Shown here: positions 1-8,510 of the stretch, piece after piece
Numbering within the stretch: position 1 is the first letter of the stretch
Layout of the letters: each line of letters begins with the position of its first letter
Notes under the pieces: generated by a model
Seen by the model: the letters and a program-made list of their open reading frames with translations, nothing else
The model's database searches: none
What the model was told of the DNA's origin: nothing
Program-made: the position numbers and the translations under genes
From: Proteiniphilum sp.
Lineage (GTDB): Bacteria > Bacteroidota > Bacteroidia > Bacteroidales > Dysgonomonadaceae
NCBI GenBank assembly: GCA_012728465.1
Contig: JAAYFB010000146.1
Span: 1-24,065, forward strand
Reading direction: 5' to 3'
DNA length: 24,065 nt

Positions 1-1
1 A

Positions 2-697
2 AAAAAAGATTCATTCGAATACAAAATCAAAACAAAGGATCTACTTTCAATATCTGTAGTTAGTAGTGAGCCAGAAGCTTCTAAAAGATATAATTTAATA
101 ACACCACAGATTGCGACTATAGAAGAGCCAAATAGCTATCTATACACCCAGCCAACATTACAAAACTATCTAGTAGATGAAAGTGGAAGCATTAATTTTC
201 CTTCGTTTGGCATGATGCACGTAGAAGGATTAAGTAAACAAAATCTAATTAAATTGCTAGAGGAAAAGCTTAGGCCGTTTTTCAGTGGCGAGATGCCAAT
301 CATAACAGTTAGAATATTAAACTTTTCTATCAATGTATTAGGTGAAGTTAGAAACCCTGGAAAATTTACTTCTACAAACGAACGCATGACTATATTTGAT
401 GGTTTAGCGTTGGCTGGTGACATGACAATATATGGAAAAAGAAACAACGTGAAAGTAATAAGGGAAGATGCTCATGGAGTTAAAAAAATTTATAACGTAA
501 ATCTCAGCGACAAAAGCATTTTTAGCTCACCCGTATACTACTTAGAACAAAATGATATAGTGTATGTAGAACCGAATAAATCACGAGCAAATTCATCAAT
601 GTATGGTGAAGCAGAGAACTATCGAATATCTACATTAACAGTATTAATTTCTGTAGCTACAATGGCGACAACAATATTTGGACTCATAAGAAAATAA
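2..697 (+). CDS. Polysaccharide export outer-membrane protein, Wza-like (5' partial)
   Basis: This is the outer-membrane export channel of a Wza/Wzc capsule or exopolysaccharide system. The reading frame is open from base 2, so the start codon, signal peptide and lipobox lie outside the window; 231 residues are visible. The first visible part (YKIKTKDLLSISV, then YLVDESGSINFPSFG) matches the Poly_export domain. The following stretch (ITVRILNFSINVLGEVRNPG) is a typical SLBB domain start. The protein ends in a hydrophobic segment (STLTVLISVATMATTIFGL) followed by RK, as expected for the C-terminal membrane-spanning helix of this family. It lies 20 bp upstream of its usual partner, the Wzc-like kinase. 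An internal ATG at 212 is not the real start, because domain sequence continues upstream of it. Confidence 0.9.
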   Translation, partial: KKDSFEYKIKTKDLLSISVVSSEPEASKRYNLITPQIATIEEPNSYLYTQPTLQNYLVDESGSINFPSFGMMHVEGLSKQNLIKLLEEKLRPFFSGEMPIITVRILNFSINVLGEVRNPGKFTSTNERMTIFDGLALAGDMTIYGKRNNVKVIREDAHGVKKIYNVNLSDKSIFSSPVYYLEQNDIVYVEPNKSRANSSMYGEAENYRISTLTVLISVATMATTIFGLIRK

Positions 698-717
698 ACA
701 TATCAACATAGCTGAAA

Positions 718-3111
718 ATGAACAAATATTCAGAACAAGAAATAGAGTTTAGTTTGTTGCAAGAAAAACCTATCAATATTGTAGGCATATTAATGAGGTA
801 TTTAGTACACTGGAAGTGGTTTCTGATTTCTATTATCTCATGCTACCTAATTGCATTAATATACATCATTTATGCAACTCCAACTTACAAAGTCGAAACT
901 TCTATTCTATTTAAAGATGATATGCGAGGTGGTACTTCAGAACTAAATGTACTTAAGGAAATGGGATTAATAACTAGACGAAGCAATGCTGACAATGAAA
1001 TAGAAGTACTTAAAAAATCACTAATTGTAGAAGAAGTAGTGAGGGAGTTAAATATTTACACTACGTATTCGGAAAAAAAGGATATTAAATTGTACAAGAA
1101 GATTGGAATTTCTAAAATACTTCCAAACATATTGAGCAAAAAGACCCAATATCTATACCGTGACGAAAGTCCATTCACTGTTGTGATAGTCGATTCTGTT
1201 CTAAACAGTATAGTAAAACCAATAAAAATAGAAGCTAGTTATAAGGCAAATGGTGATATACACTTTAGTGGATCATTAGATGGAAGTTTCTTCAATACGA
1301 AATTATATAGAGCTGATTCAGTTGCTTTTTTCCCTTTTGGCAAAGCAAACATCCACAGGAATAATAAAACTGACAACAAAAATAGTAGGGTTATAAATCT
1401 TACAATATATAATCCTTTAAATGTAACGAGTGAGTTTCAAAAAGCAATGAAAATAGAACTAACTTCTAAGACCTCTTCTGTTGCAAATATTTCGATAGAG
1501 TGCCTAAATGGTAATTTAGGTAAAGACTTTTTAGACCTATATATTACAACTTATAACCAAAAGGGAATAAACGAGCAAATCGAACTAGCAGATAAGACCT
1601 CAAAAGTAATAGAGTCGCATTTATCACAATTAAGCGATGAATTAAATAGTGTTGAAAATATCGCACAAAACTATAAACAATCGAATGGTCTTACAAACAT
1701 TTCATCACAAGCTGATATCTATAATTCTCAGTCAGCCAACGTAAGACAAAGGCAAATGGATGTAGAGTCACAACTCTCAATTGTGTCAAGCCTTAATAGT
1801 TTTGTCCATAACTTAACCGACCCAACTGCATTAATCCCATCTAATTCAGGTATTACCAGCCCATCACTTATTGCTCAAATAGATGATTACAACAAGCTAG
1901 TTTTAGAAAGAAACCGTCTATCACGTATTGCTTCAAGCAACAATCAATCAATTATCGATCTTAACAACAGGATTAATTCAACTTTAAGCTCTGTGAGAAG
2001 CGGATTACAGAATGAGAAAAACAACTTGGATATTCAACAAAATGATATTTCATCAATGTTATCACAAAATTATGCTCGTCTGAGGGCTATACCTCAGCAA
2101 GAAAGAGAATACTCCGATATACTAAGACAACAAAACGTAAAAGAAGCTCTCTTTGTATATTTGCTTCAGAAGAAAGAGGAAAAATACATGAACATGGCTT
2201 CTGTAATGCCAAACTCTAAGCTAATAGACAATATTTATATAAAAGGCATATCATCTCCCAACGTTAAAATAATAATGCTAATATTCCTTTCATTAGGTTT
2301 CTTTATTCCTTTGATTACAATATTCGTTATGAGAATGCTACAATACAAAATAACGAGTAAAGAAAACCTGGAAGAACTATCATCTATTCCAATATTAGGG
2401 GAAATACCTAAAGCTAGTTTTACGAACCCTATTGTTGTAGATGAGGCAGGAAATGACAGCTTTAATGAGATGATGAGACTTTTGAGAGCAAACCTTTTGT
2501 TTGTAATGAATGGTAGCAGAAATAAAGTTATTAATATGATTTCTAGCGTCTCTAACGAAGGCAAGACATTTTTAACTATAAACTTAGCGAAAAGCCTAGC
2601 ATTACTAGACAAAAATGTTTTAATCATAGAACTAGACATTCGTAAACCAAAGCTATCTAAAACACTGAACATTAAAAATAATGAAGGTATATCTAAATAC
2701 TTATCAGGTATAATAGGTAAAGAAGAATTAATTAAACCATCGAACATACATAATAATGTATTAATAATTACGTGTGGGATAATTCCACCCAATCCTAATG
2801 AGTTGCTTTCAAAACCCCTGCTTGACGAATTGATAAATGACTTAAAGAACCAATTTGACTATATTATTATTGATACAGCGCCAATCAGTGTGGTTTCTGA
2901 TAGTTTTTTGCTTAACAGAATCTCAGACGTAAACTTATATGTTGTTAAATCTGATTTCACTCATAAAAAGTTAATTGAGGAGGCTGATATATATCATAAG
3001 GAAAACAGATTAAATAAAATGTATTTTATATTAAACAATATAGATTTAAACAAAAAGACTTATGAGTATGGATATCGTCGTCAATATGGATATGGGCATA
3101 ATATAGATTAA
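718..3111 (+). CDS. Wzc-like polysaccharide co-polymerase / tyrosine autokinase
   Basis: This inner-membrane protein couples chain-length control and export to tyrosine phosphorylation. The 797 residues have the classic layout. An N-terminal Wzz domain has a membrane helix near residues 35-53, followed by a long periplasmic region with coiled-coil character (about 280-490). A second membrane helix lies near 516-538, and then comes a cytoplasmic BY-kinase domain. The kinase shows a Walker A motif (SSVSNEGKT, 609-617), a Walker A' motif (VLIIELDIRKP, 634-644) and a Walker B motif (YIIIDTAP, 715-722). The C-terminus is a tyrosine cluster (Y782, Y784, Y786, Y790, Y792), the expected autophosphorylation tail. 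It follows the Wza-like gene by 20 bp. No cognate low-molecular-weight phosphatase is visible in the window. Confidence 0.94.
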   Translation: MNKYSEQEIEFSLLQEKPINIVGILMRYLVHWKWFLISIISCYLIALIYIIYATPTYKVETSILFKDDMRGGTSELNVLKEMGLITRRSNADNEIEVLKKSLIVEEVVRELNIYTTYSEKKDIKLYKKIGISKILPNILSKKTQYLYRDESPFTVVIVDSVLNSIVKPIKIEASYKANGDIHFSGSLDGSFFNTKLYRADSVAFFPFGKANIHRNNKTDNKNSRVINLTIYNPLNVTSEFQKAMKIELTSKTSSVANISIECLNGNLGKDFLDLYITTYNQKGINEQIELADKTSKVIESHLSQLSDELNSVENIAQNYKQSNGLTNISSQADIYNSQSANVRQRQMDVESQLSIVSSLNSFVHNLTDPTALIPSNSGITSPSLIAQIDDYNKLVLERNRLSRIASSNNQSIIDLNNRINSTLSSVRSGLQNEKNNLDIQQNDISSMLSQNYARLRAIPQQEREYSDILRQQNVKEALFVYLLQKKEEKYMNMASVMPNSKLIDNIYIKGISSPNVKIIMLIFLSLGFFIPLITIFVMRMLQYKITSKENLEELSSIPILGEIPKASFTNPIVVDEAGNDSFNEMMRLLRANLLFVMNGSRNKVINMISSVSNEGKTFLTINLAKSLALLDKNVLIIELDIRKPKLSKTLNIKNNEGISKYLSGIIGKEELIKPSNIHNNVLIITCGIIPPNPNELLSKPLLDELINDLKNQFDYIIIDTAPISVVSDSFLLNRISDVNLYVVKSDFTHKKLIEEADIYHKENRLNKMYFILNNIDLNKKTYEYGYRRQYGYGHNID

Positions 3112-3126
3112 TTACAAAACCAAGAC

Positions 3127-3555
3127 ATGATTATGAATATTAACAAACCTCAAATAATAAGCTTATTCAGACATCTTGATGTAAGAGGAAATTTATCTGT
3201 TATAGAGGAAATTAAAGATGTACCTTTTAAAATTAAAAGGAGTTATTGGATTTATGATGTACCAGGTGGAGAGGTCAGAGGTGGTCATGCTTACAGAAAA
3301 AATCAAGAATTTATCATTGCGCTCTCAGGTAGCTTTGATGTTGTACTCGACAATAGCAAAAATACAGATATTTTCTCTCTTAATAGATCCTATTATGGAC
3401 TATATGTTCCAAAAGGTTATTGGAGGCAAATGCAAAACTTTTCAACAAACTCTCTTGCACTAATCATTGCATCAACCAAATATAGTCCTTCTGACTATAT
3501 ATACGATTATTCTTTATTTAAAACATTATCAGATGAAATCAACAACTATTTATGA
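3127..3555 (+). CDS. WxcM/FdtA-type cupin, first of a tandem pair (variant HAY motif)
   Basis: This 142-residue single-domain cupin belongs to the FdtA/QdtA/WxcM family, whose members isomerise dTDP-4-keto-6-deoxyglucose to the 3-keto sugar. Family signatures are RGNLSVIEE (20-28), KRSYWIYDVPGGEVRGGH (37-54), SGSFDVVL, GYWRQMQNFS and SDYIYDY. The family's HAH motif, which supplies active-site histidines, reads H54-A55-Y56 here, and the Gln normally found five residues later is Glu61. The next gene keeps HAH. This copy may therefore have different chemistry, a different substrate, or a non-catalytic role; the sequence cannot decide. ATG codons at 3127 and 3133 are both possible starts. It lies 15 bp after wzc and overlaps the next cupin by 23 bp. 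Confidence 0.85.
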   Translation: MIMNINKPQIISLFRHLDVRGNLSVIEEIKDVPFKIKRSYWIYDVPGGEVRGGHAYRKNQEFIIALSGSFDVVLDNSKNTDIFSLNRSYYGLYVPKGYWRQMQNFSTNSLALIIASTKYSPSDYIYDYSLFKTLSDEINNYL

Positions 3556-3988
3556 TTGCTCTATTATTGAAATAGATAAGCATCATCACGATAAAGGAAA
3601 TATTAGTGTAGTTGAAAATGGCAATACAGTGAATTTCGATGTAAAGCGTATCTATTATCTATATGATGTTCCGGGTGGTGAATCTAGGGGTGGTCATGCA
3701 CATAAAGATCTATATCAGTTTATGATAGCTGCAAGTGGCAGTTTCGATGTTATACTAAATGATGGAGAGCTTAAAAGAACTATATCACTTAATAGACCTT
3801 ATAGAGGTTTACTAATTGTTCCAGGTATATGGAGAGAATTAGAAAACTTTTCCTCTGGTTCTGTATGCTTAGTTTTAGCCTCACTTAGATATAATGAGAG
3901 TGATTATATAAGAGATTACGATCAATTCAAAGAATACAAAAAAATATCCAAAGGCAACCTAAATATAAATCAAATTGAACCGAAATGA
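3533..3988 (+). CDS. dTDP-4-dehydro-6-deoxyglucose 3,4-ketoisomerase (FdtA/QdtA-like cupin), second of pair
   Basis: This 151-residue cupin carries the complete family signature: [30 protein letters not shown] (38-58), the active-site pair H55 and H57, Q62, [30 protein letters not shown] and [10 protein letters not shown]. It is expected to move the keto group of dTDP-4-keto-6-deoxyglucose from C4 to C3, ready for transamination. The frame is open further upstream to an ATG at 3467, but that would overlap the previous gene by 89 bp and adds residues without family similarity, so the ATG at 3533 is preferred. The stop overlaps the aminotransferase start as ATGA, which suggests translational coupling. 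FdtA (galacto product) and QdtA (gluco product) cannot be told apart by eye. Confidence 0.88.
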   Translation: MKSTTIYDCSIIEIDKHHHDKGNISVVENGNTVNFDVKRIYYLYDVPGGESRGGHAHKDLYQFMIAASGSFDVILNDGELKRTISLNRPYRGLLIVPGIWRELENFSSGSVCLVLASLRYNESDYIRDYDQFKEYKKISKGNLNINQIEPK

Positions 3989-5088
3989 TTAAATTTCTTG
4001 ACATACAAAAAATAAACCAACAGCATTCTGAAGAAATACACAATGCAGTATCTCGAGTTATTGACTCTGGTTGGTATTTGCTAGGAGAAGAGAATTATGA
4101 GTTCGAAAAAAACTTTTCAGAATACATAGGAGTAAAACATTGTATAAATGTTGCAAATGGACTAGATGCATTAAGAATCATTTTAAAAGCATATATAGAG
4201 TTAGGACACATGCAAGAAGGAGATGAAATAATTGTACCTGCAAATACATTTATTGCTTCTATTTTGGCTATTACCGATAATCGACTAACCCCAATATTAA
4301 TAGAACCTAGTATAATAACATACCAAATAGATGACAAGAAGATAGAAGATGCCATTACTTCTAAAACAAAAGCTATCATGATTGTGCATCTATACGGGCA
4401 ATGCTCCTATACCGAAAAGATAAAAGTATTATGTAAAAAATATGATCTAAAACTTATCGAAGATAATGCTCAAGCCGTAGGGTGCAATTTTGATACATAC
4501 AAAACTGGGGCCTTAGGTGATGCTGCTGGTCATAGTTTCTATCCGGGAAAGAATTTGGGTGCACTTGGCGATGCGGGTGCTGTAACAACGAATGATAATC
4601 AGTTAGCTGAGACTGTAAGAATATTAGCAAACTATGGTTCAAAAATAAAATATGAATTCAATTGCCAAGGTTTAAATAGTAGAATGGATGAAATTCAAGC
4701 CGCAATTCTAAATGTCAAGCTAAAGTATTTAGATAATGATAATGAAACTAGAAGAAACAGAGCAAAATATTACATTGATAACATTCATAATTCAAACATT
4801 ATATTACCACAAGTAAATGATTGGAATGCTCATGTATTTCATTTATTCGTTGTTCGAACTAATAAACGTGATGAGGTCATTAATAATCTATCAAGTAAAG
4901 ATATACAAGCATTAATACATTACCCAATACCTCCTCATAAACAAAAAGCTTACTCAGGGTGGAATAATAGTAAATATCCCATTTCAGAAAAGATACATAA
5001 TGAAATAATAAGCCTCCCTATAAGTCAAATTATTACAGAAGAAGAAATGAACATAGTTGTTGACACTATTAATTCTTTTTCAAATTAA
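3985..5088 (+). CDS. DegT/DnrJ/EryC1 family sugar-nucleotide aminotransferase (FdtB/QdtB-like)
   Basis: This PLP-dependent aminotransferase is 367 residues long, a normal family length. The PLP-binding lysine is in [15 protein letters not shown] (K189). The cofactor-ring Asp is in [10 protein letters not shown] (D160). [20 protein letters not shown] near the N-terminus and [13 protein letters not shown] further on are standard family blocks. Directly downstream of two FdtA-like cupins and coupled by an ATGA overlap, it most likely aminates a dTDP-3-keto-6-deoxyhexose with glutamate to give dTDP-3-amino-3,6-dideoxy-galactose or -glucose. The neighbour-based assignment is strong for the reaction class and weak for the exact stereoisomer. 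Confidence 0.9.
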   Translation: MIKFLDIQKINQQHSEEIHNAVSRVIDSGWYLLGEENYEFEKNFSEYIGVKHCINVANGLDALRIILKAYIELGHMQEGDEIIVPANTFIASILAITDNRLTPILIEPSIITYQIDDKKIEDAITSKTKAIMIVHLYGQCSYTEKIKVLCKKYDLKLIEDNAQAVGCNFDTYKTGALGDAAGHSFYPGKNLGALGDAGAVTTNDNQLAETVRILANYGSKIKYEFNCQGLNSRMDEIQAAILNVKLKYLDNDNETRRNRAKYYIDNIHNSNIILPQVNDWNAHVFHLFVVRTNKRDEVINNLSSKDIQALIHYPIPPHKQKAYSGWNNSKYPISEKIHNEIISLPISQIITEEEMNIVVDTINSFSN

Positions 5089-5104
5089 ATATATAAAGTA
5101 CTGA

Positions 5105-6595
5105 ATGAGTGAACATCAATCAACATATAGACAAATAGCTAAGGCAACCTCTCTGTTTGGAGGAGTCCAAGCTTTTCAAATTATTATTACTATAATCAAG
5201 TCAAAATTTGTAGCAATTCTATTAGGTCCTACAGGTATGGGTATTGTGGGTCTTCTTACATCAACTACAGGCTTAATCACAGGTCTTACAAACTTTGGAC
5301 TTGGAACAAGTGCTGTTAAAGATATTTCAGAGGCAAACGGTACTCAAGATGAGATTAGAATATCTACAGTTATTAGTGTAATGAGGAGATTAGTATGGCT
5401 AACTGGTCTTTTAGGCGCTTTAATAACATTAATATTCTCTCCATTTCTTAGCCAAATAACCTTTGGGAACAACGAATATACCATTGCTTTTATATGGTTA
5501 TCAATCACACTCTTATTTAATCAATTAAGCACTGGTCAACTAGTGCTATTACAGGGACTGAGAAGATTACAAGATTTAGCAAAAGCCAATTTACTAGGCA
5601 GTATAATTGGGTTATTAATTACTATTCCGATATACTATATTTGGGGATTTAAAGGAATTGTTCCTGTTATAATAATTACTTCTATAACATCATTGCTGTT
5701 AACTTGGCACTACTCTAAAAAAATAAATGTCTTAAACACAAAGGTAACTAAAGAGGTACTCATAAAAGAGGGAAAAGGCATGTTGACAATGGGAATAATG
5801 ATTAGTCTAACTGAAATTATGGGATTGGCATTTGCCTATCTAATTAGAATTTTTATAACTCGCTCAGGTGGAATATCAGAGATTGGTTTTTTTACAGCTG
5901 GGTTTGCAATAATCAATACTTACGTATCCCTAATATTTAATGCGTTAGACTCAGACTATTATCCTAGATTATCAGCAATTGCAAAAGATAATAAGATTGC
6001 AAAACTAACGATAAATCAACAATCTGAAATTGCTATTCTTATATTAGCTCCAATATTGATGCTATTCCTAGTATTTGTGAAGTGGGCAATAATTATACTA
6101 TATTCAAAAGAGTTTCTATCAATTTATGGCATGCTTCAATGGGCTGCTCTAGGTGTATTCTTTAGAGCTGTAAGCTGGGCAATAGCACTTCTATTAATAG
6201 CAAAGGGTGAAGGAAAAGTTTTCTTTTGGAATGAACTAGCTGGCAATACATATATATTTATTTTTTCAATATTTGGTTATTATGTATGGGGATTGACTGG
6301 TGTGGGATTCGCATATATGTTTGCTTATTTAGTATATACGCTTCAAATATTCTTTTTGACAAAAATAAAATTTAATTTTTCATTCACACCTTCTTTCTTA
6401 AAGATTTTTTTCATTTTATTTGGATTAGCAGCATCATGTTCGCTATTAATAAATGTATCAGATGAGCCATACAACTATTTAATAGGAGTACCATTAATTA
6501 CAATATCCACATGGTACTCCTACACAAGTCTAGACAAACTAATTGGAATCGGGGATTTAATAAAATCTTTCAAGAGAAAATTCAGAAAAAACTAA
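5105..6595 (+). CDS. Wzx-type polysaccharide flippase (O-antigen translocase)
   Basis: This 496-residue integral membrane protein of the MOP/PST superfamily has about 12-14 hydrophobic segments spread over its whole length. The N-terminus (KATSLFGGVQAFQIIITIIKSK, then FVAILLGPTGMGIVGLL) is the typical opening of Bacteroidota O-antigen translocases, and LDSDYYPRLSAI in the middle is also characteristic. It should flip the undecaprenyl-diphosphate-linked repeat unit from the cytoplasmic to the periplasmic face of the inner membrane. The start ATG lies 16 bp after the aminotransferase stop. With a Wzy candidate later in the operon, it places the locus in the Wzx/Wzy-dependent class rather than the ABC-transporter class. 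Confidence 0.92.
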   Translation: MSEHQSTYRQIAKATSLFGGVQAFQIIITIIKSKFVAILLGPTGMGIVGLLTSTTGLITGLTNFGLGTSAVKDISEANGTQDEIRISTVISVMRRLVWLTGLLGALITLIFSPFLSQITFGNNEYTIAFIWLSITLLFNQLSTGQLVLLQGLRRLQDLAKANLLGSIIGLLITIPIYYIWGFKGIVPVIIITSITSLLLTWHYSKKINVLNTKVTKEVLIKEGKGMLTMGIMISLTEIMGLAFAYLIRIFITRSGGISEIGFFTAGFAIINTYVSLIFNALDSDYYPRLSAIAKDNKIAKLTINQQSEIAILILAPILMLFLVFVKWAIIILYSKEFLSIYGMLQWAALGVFFRAVSWAIALLLIAKGEGKVFFWNELAGNTYIFIFSIFGYYVWGLTGVGFAYMFAYLVYTLQIFFLTKIKFNFSFTPSFLKIFFILFGLAASCSLLINVSDEPYNYLIGVPLITISTWYSYTSLDKLIGIGDLIKSFKRKFRKN

Positions 6596-6601
6596 TAAAC
6601 A

Positions 6602-7588
6602 ATGGATATAACAGAAAATACATTAGTATCAGTAATTGTAGTAGCTTATCAAAGTGATAAATTCATTTTAGAAACGTTGGATAGCATTAGGCTTCAAACA
6701 TGGAGGAATATTGAATTAATTATTACAGATGATGCATCAACAGATAAAACAGTTCAAATATGCTCAGATTGGCTAATTCAACATAAAAACTGTTTTGCTA
6801 ATACTGAAATATTAACGGTTTCACACAACACAGGTATTCCTGCAAATTGCAACAGAGGCCTAAATGCAGCAAGAGGTAGTTGGGTAAAATTTATAGGTGC
6901 AGATGATATTTTATTAGAAAGCTGTATAGATGATAATATGAAAGCTATAAACAATAACCCAAAGACATCTTTCGTTTTGTCTGACTTAATAGAAATTAAT
7001 GTAGATGGTGAGATTTTAAGAATAAGTCCTAAAAACGATGGGTTAAATTATTTTATGAGGAATCAAAAGACTAAAAAAAGACAGTTAAAATCTTACGCAA
7101 GGTGGCCCGCATTCTTGAATACACCTACTTTCTTTTTGAAAAGAGAGATAATACAAGACGCTTTCAAGTCGGATTATGATTTTAAAATATTTGAAGATAC
7201 AATATCTATATTCAACATTATAAATAAAGGAGCTAAAATATTATATATAAAAACACCAACTGTAAAGTATCGTATTCACGATAAAGCAATTTCAAGAAAT
7301 ACAAAAATAAACGATATAAGAGAAAAAGAAGCCTATTTAATTTTCAATAAATACAGAAAAAAATATCTTTCAATGTTCAATATAATCGATCTTTCAGTAA
7401 TATACGAGAGTTGGATTAGGTTTAAGTTCAAAGGTATAAATGGGCATAAGGGGGAGCTAATTTTGCAAAAACTAAGCTTTTTTTATTGGCTACTAAAGTT
7501 CAATAAATACAGAGAAAATATTTCCAAATACTTTTTAGATTTTACAAAACCGAATATAAAATACAAAAGATATGAACTGGAGAAATGA
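6602..7588 (+). CDS. Family 2 glycosyltransferase, first of a tandem pair
   Basis: This cytoplasmic or membrane-associated GT-A transferase (328 residues) probably adds one sugar of the repeat unit. The fold starts at SVIVVAYQSDKF. The nucleotide-binding DDASTD motif is at residues 43-48, the metal-binding acidic cluster is in GADDILL (D101, D102), and a KYRIHDKAISR block lies in the C-terminal half. It shows clear residue-by-residue similarity to the next gene over the full length, including NTGIPxNxNRG, SDLIEIN and the C-terminal KFKGINGxKG. The two therefore arose by duplication but have since diverged. It starts 6 bp after wzx. Donor and acceptor cannot be predicted. Confidence 0.9.
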   Translation: MDITENTLVSVIVVAYQSDKFILETLDSIRLQTWRNIELIITDDASTDKTVQICSDWLIQHKNCFANTEILTVSHNTGIPANCNRGLNAARGSWVKFIGADDILLESCIDDNMKAINNNPKTSFVLSDLIEINVDGEILRISPKNDGLNYFMRNQKTKKRQLKSYARWPAFLNTPTFFLKREIIQDAFKSDYDFKIFEDTISIFNIINKGAKILYIKTPTVKYRIHDKAISRNTKINDIREKEAYLIFNKYRKKYLSMFNIIDLSVIYESWIRFKFKGINGHKGELILQKLSFFYWLLKFNKYRENISKYFLDFTKPNIKYKRYELEK

Positions 7589-7592
7589 GAAA

Positions 7593-8489
7593 ATGATTTC
7601 CATTGTAGTCATGACATATCAAAGTTCTAAATTTATAATAGAAGCATTAGAAAGTATCAAAAATCAAACTTGGGGTAATTTAGAGTTAATTATAAGCGAT
7701 GACGCCTCGACTGACAACACAATAGAGCTTTGCAATGCATTCGTTACTAATAATAAAAGTAGATTTATCAACTCTATTATTATAACATCTAAAGTAAATA
7801 CAGGCATCCCGTCAAATTACAATAGAGGTATTCGAGCAGCTTCAGGAGAATGGATCAAGTTTGTTGATGCTGACGACGTGTTATTGCACAATTGCGTGAT
7901 GAATAATATAAATTATATAGAACGTTATCCTAATGCTAAATTTATTATTTCTGACTTGATAGAAATTAATGAAAACAGCAAAGTCATTAAGGATAAATTC
8001 ATTAATAAAGGTATGCAATATCTGATTAAGAAACAGTCACACAAAGAACAACTAAAAGCATATGCAAGATTTCCATTCTTTATCAACTCACCATCATTCT
8101 TCGTTATGAGATCGCTATTGGAAAGAATTGGCTACTGTGATGAAGAATTCAGAATTTATGAAGATATTACTATGGTGATTCGAACTCTAATTGAAGGAAA
8201 TAAAATATATTATTTAAATAAACAGACAGTTAAGTATAGAATACATTCTAAGTCTATTTCAAGATCGGCTTCGGCAATAGAGAGAAGGAAGGAAGAAGAG
8301 TATATGATTTTCAAAAAGTACAGAGAGAAATATCTTAATAAAAATAATCCGATTGACTTTTCTGTATTATATGAAGTTTGGCTTTTGCACAAATACAAAG
8401 GAGTTAATGGGATGAAGGGATTGACCATTTTAAATAAGTTCAGTCTGTTTTATTGGTATTTAAAAATTAAAGGAGTTCATAATAGATAA
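7593..8489 (+). CDS. Family 2 glycosyltransferase, second of a tandem pair
   Basis: This GT-A glycosyltransferase is a paralogue of the gene immediately upstream. From the ATG at 7593 it has 298 residues. It shows ISIVVMTYQSSKF at the N-terminus, DDASTD at 36-41, DADDV with D92, D94 and D95 as the metal-binding cluster, and KYRIHSKSISRS towards the end. The chosen start puts the first beta strand at residue 2. An upstream ATG at 7572 would add seven residues and overlap the preceding gene by 17 bp, and it is also possible. Presumably each member of the pair transfers a different sugar or forms a different linkage, but the sequence does not show which. Confidence 0.9.
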   Translation: MISIVVMTYQSSKFIIEALESIKNQTWGNLELIISDDASTDNTIELCNAFVTNNKSRFINSIIITSKVNTGIPSNYNRGIRAASGEWIKFVDADDVLLHNCVMNNINYIERYPNAKFIISDLIEINENSKVIKDKFINKGMQYLIKKQSHKEQLKAYARFPFFINSPSFFVMRSLLERIGYCDEEFRIYEDITMVIRTLIEGNKIYYLNKQTVKYRIHSKSISRSASAIERRKEEEYMIFKKYREKYLNKNNPIDFSVLYEVWLLHKYKGVNGMKGLTILNKFSLFYWYLKIKGVHNR

Positions 8490-8510
8490 TTTCATCAAAC
8501 ATATTTACTA

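Noticed and set aside
2235..2792. Long antisense frame (185 codons) inside the Wzc-like gene
   Set aside because: It is the shadow of a well-supported kinase gene; its translation shows no domain.
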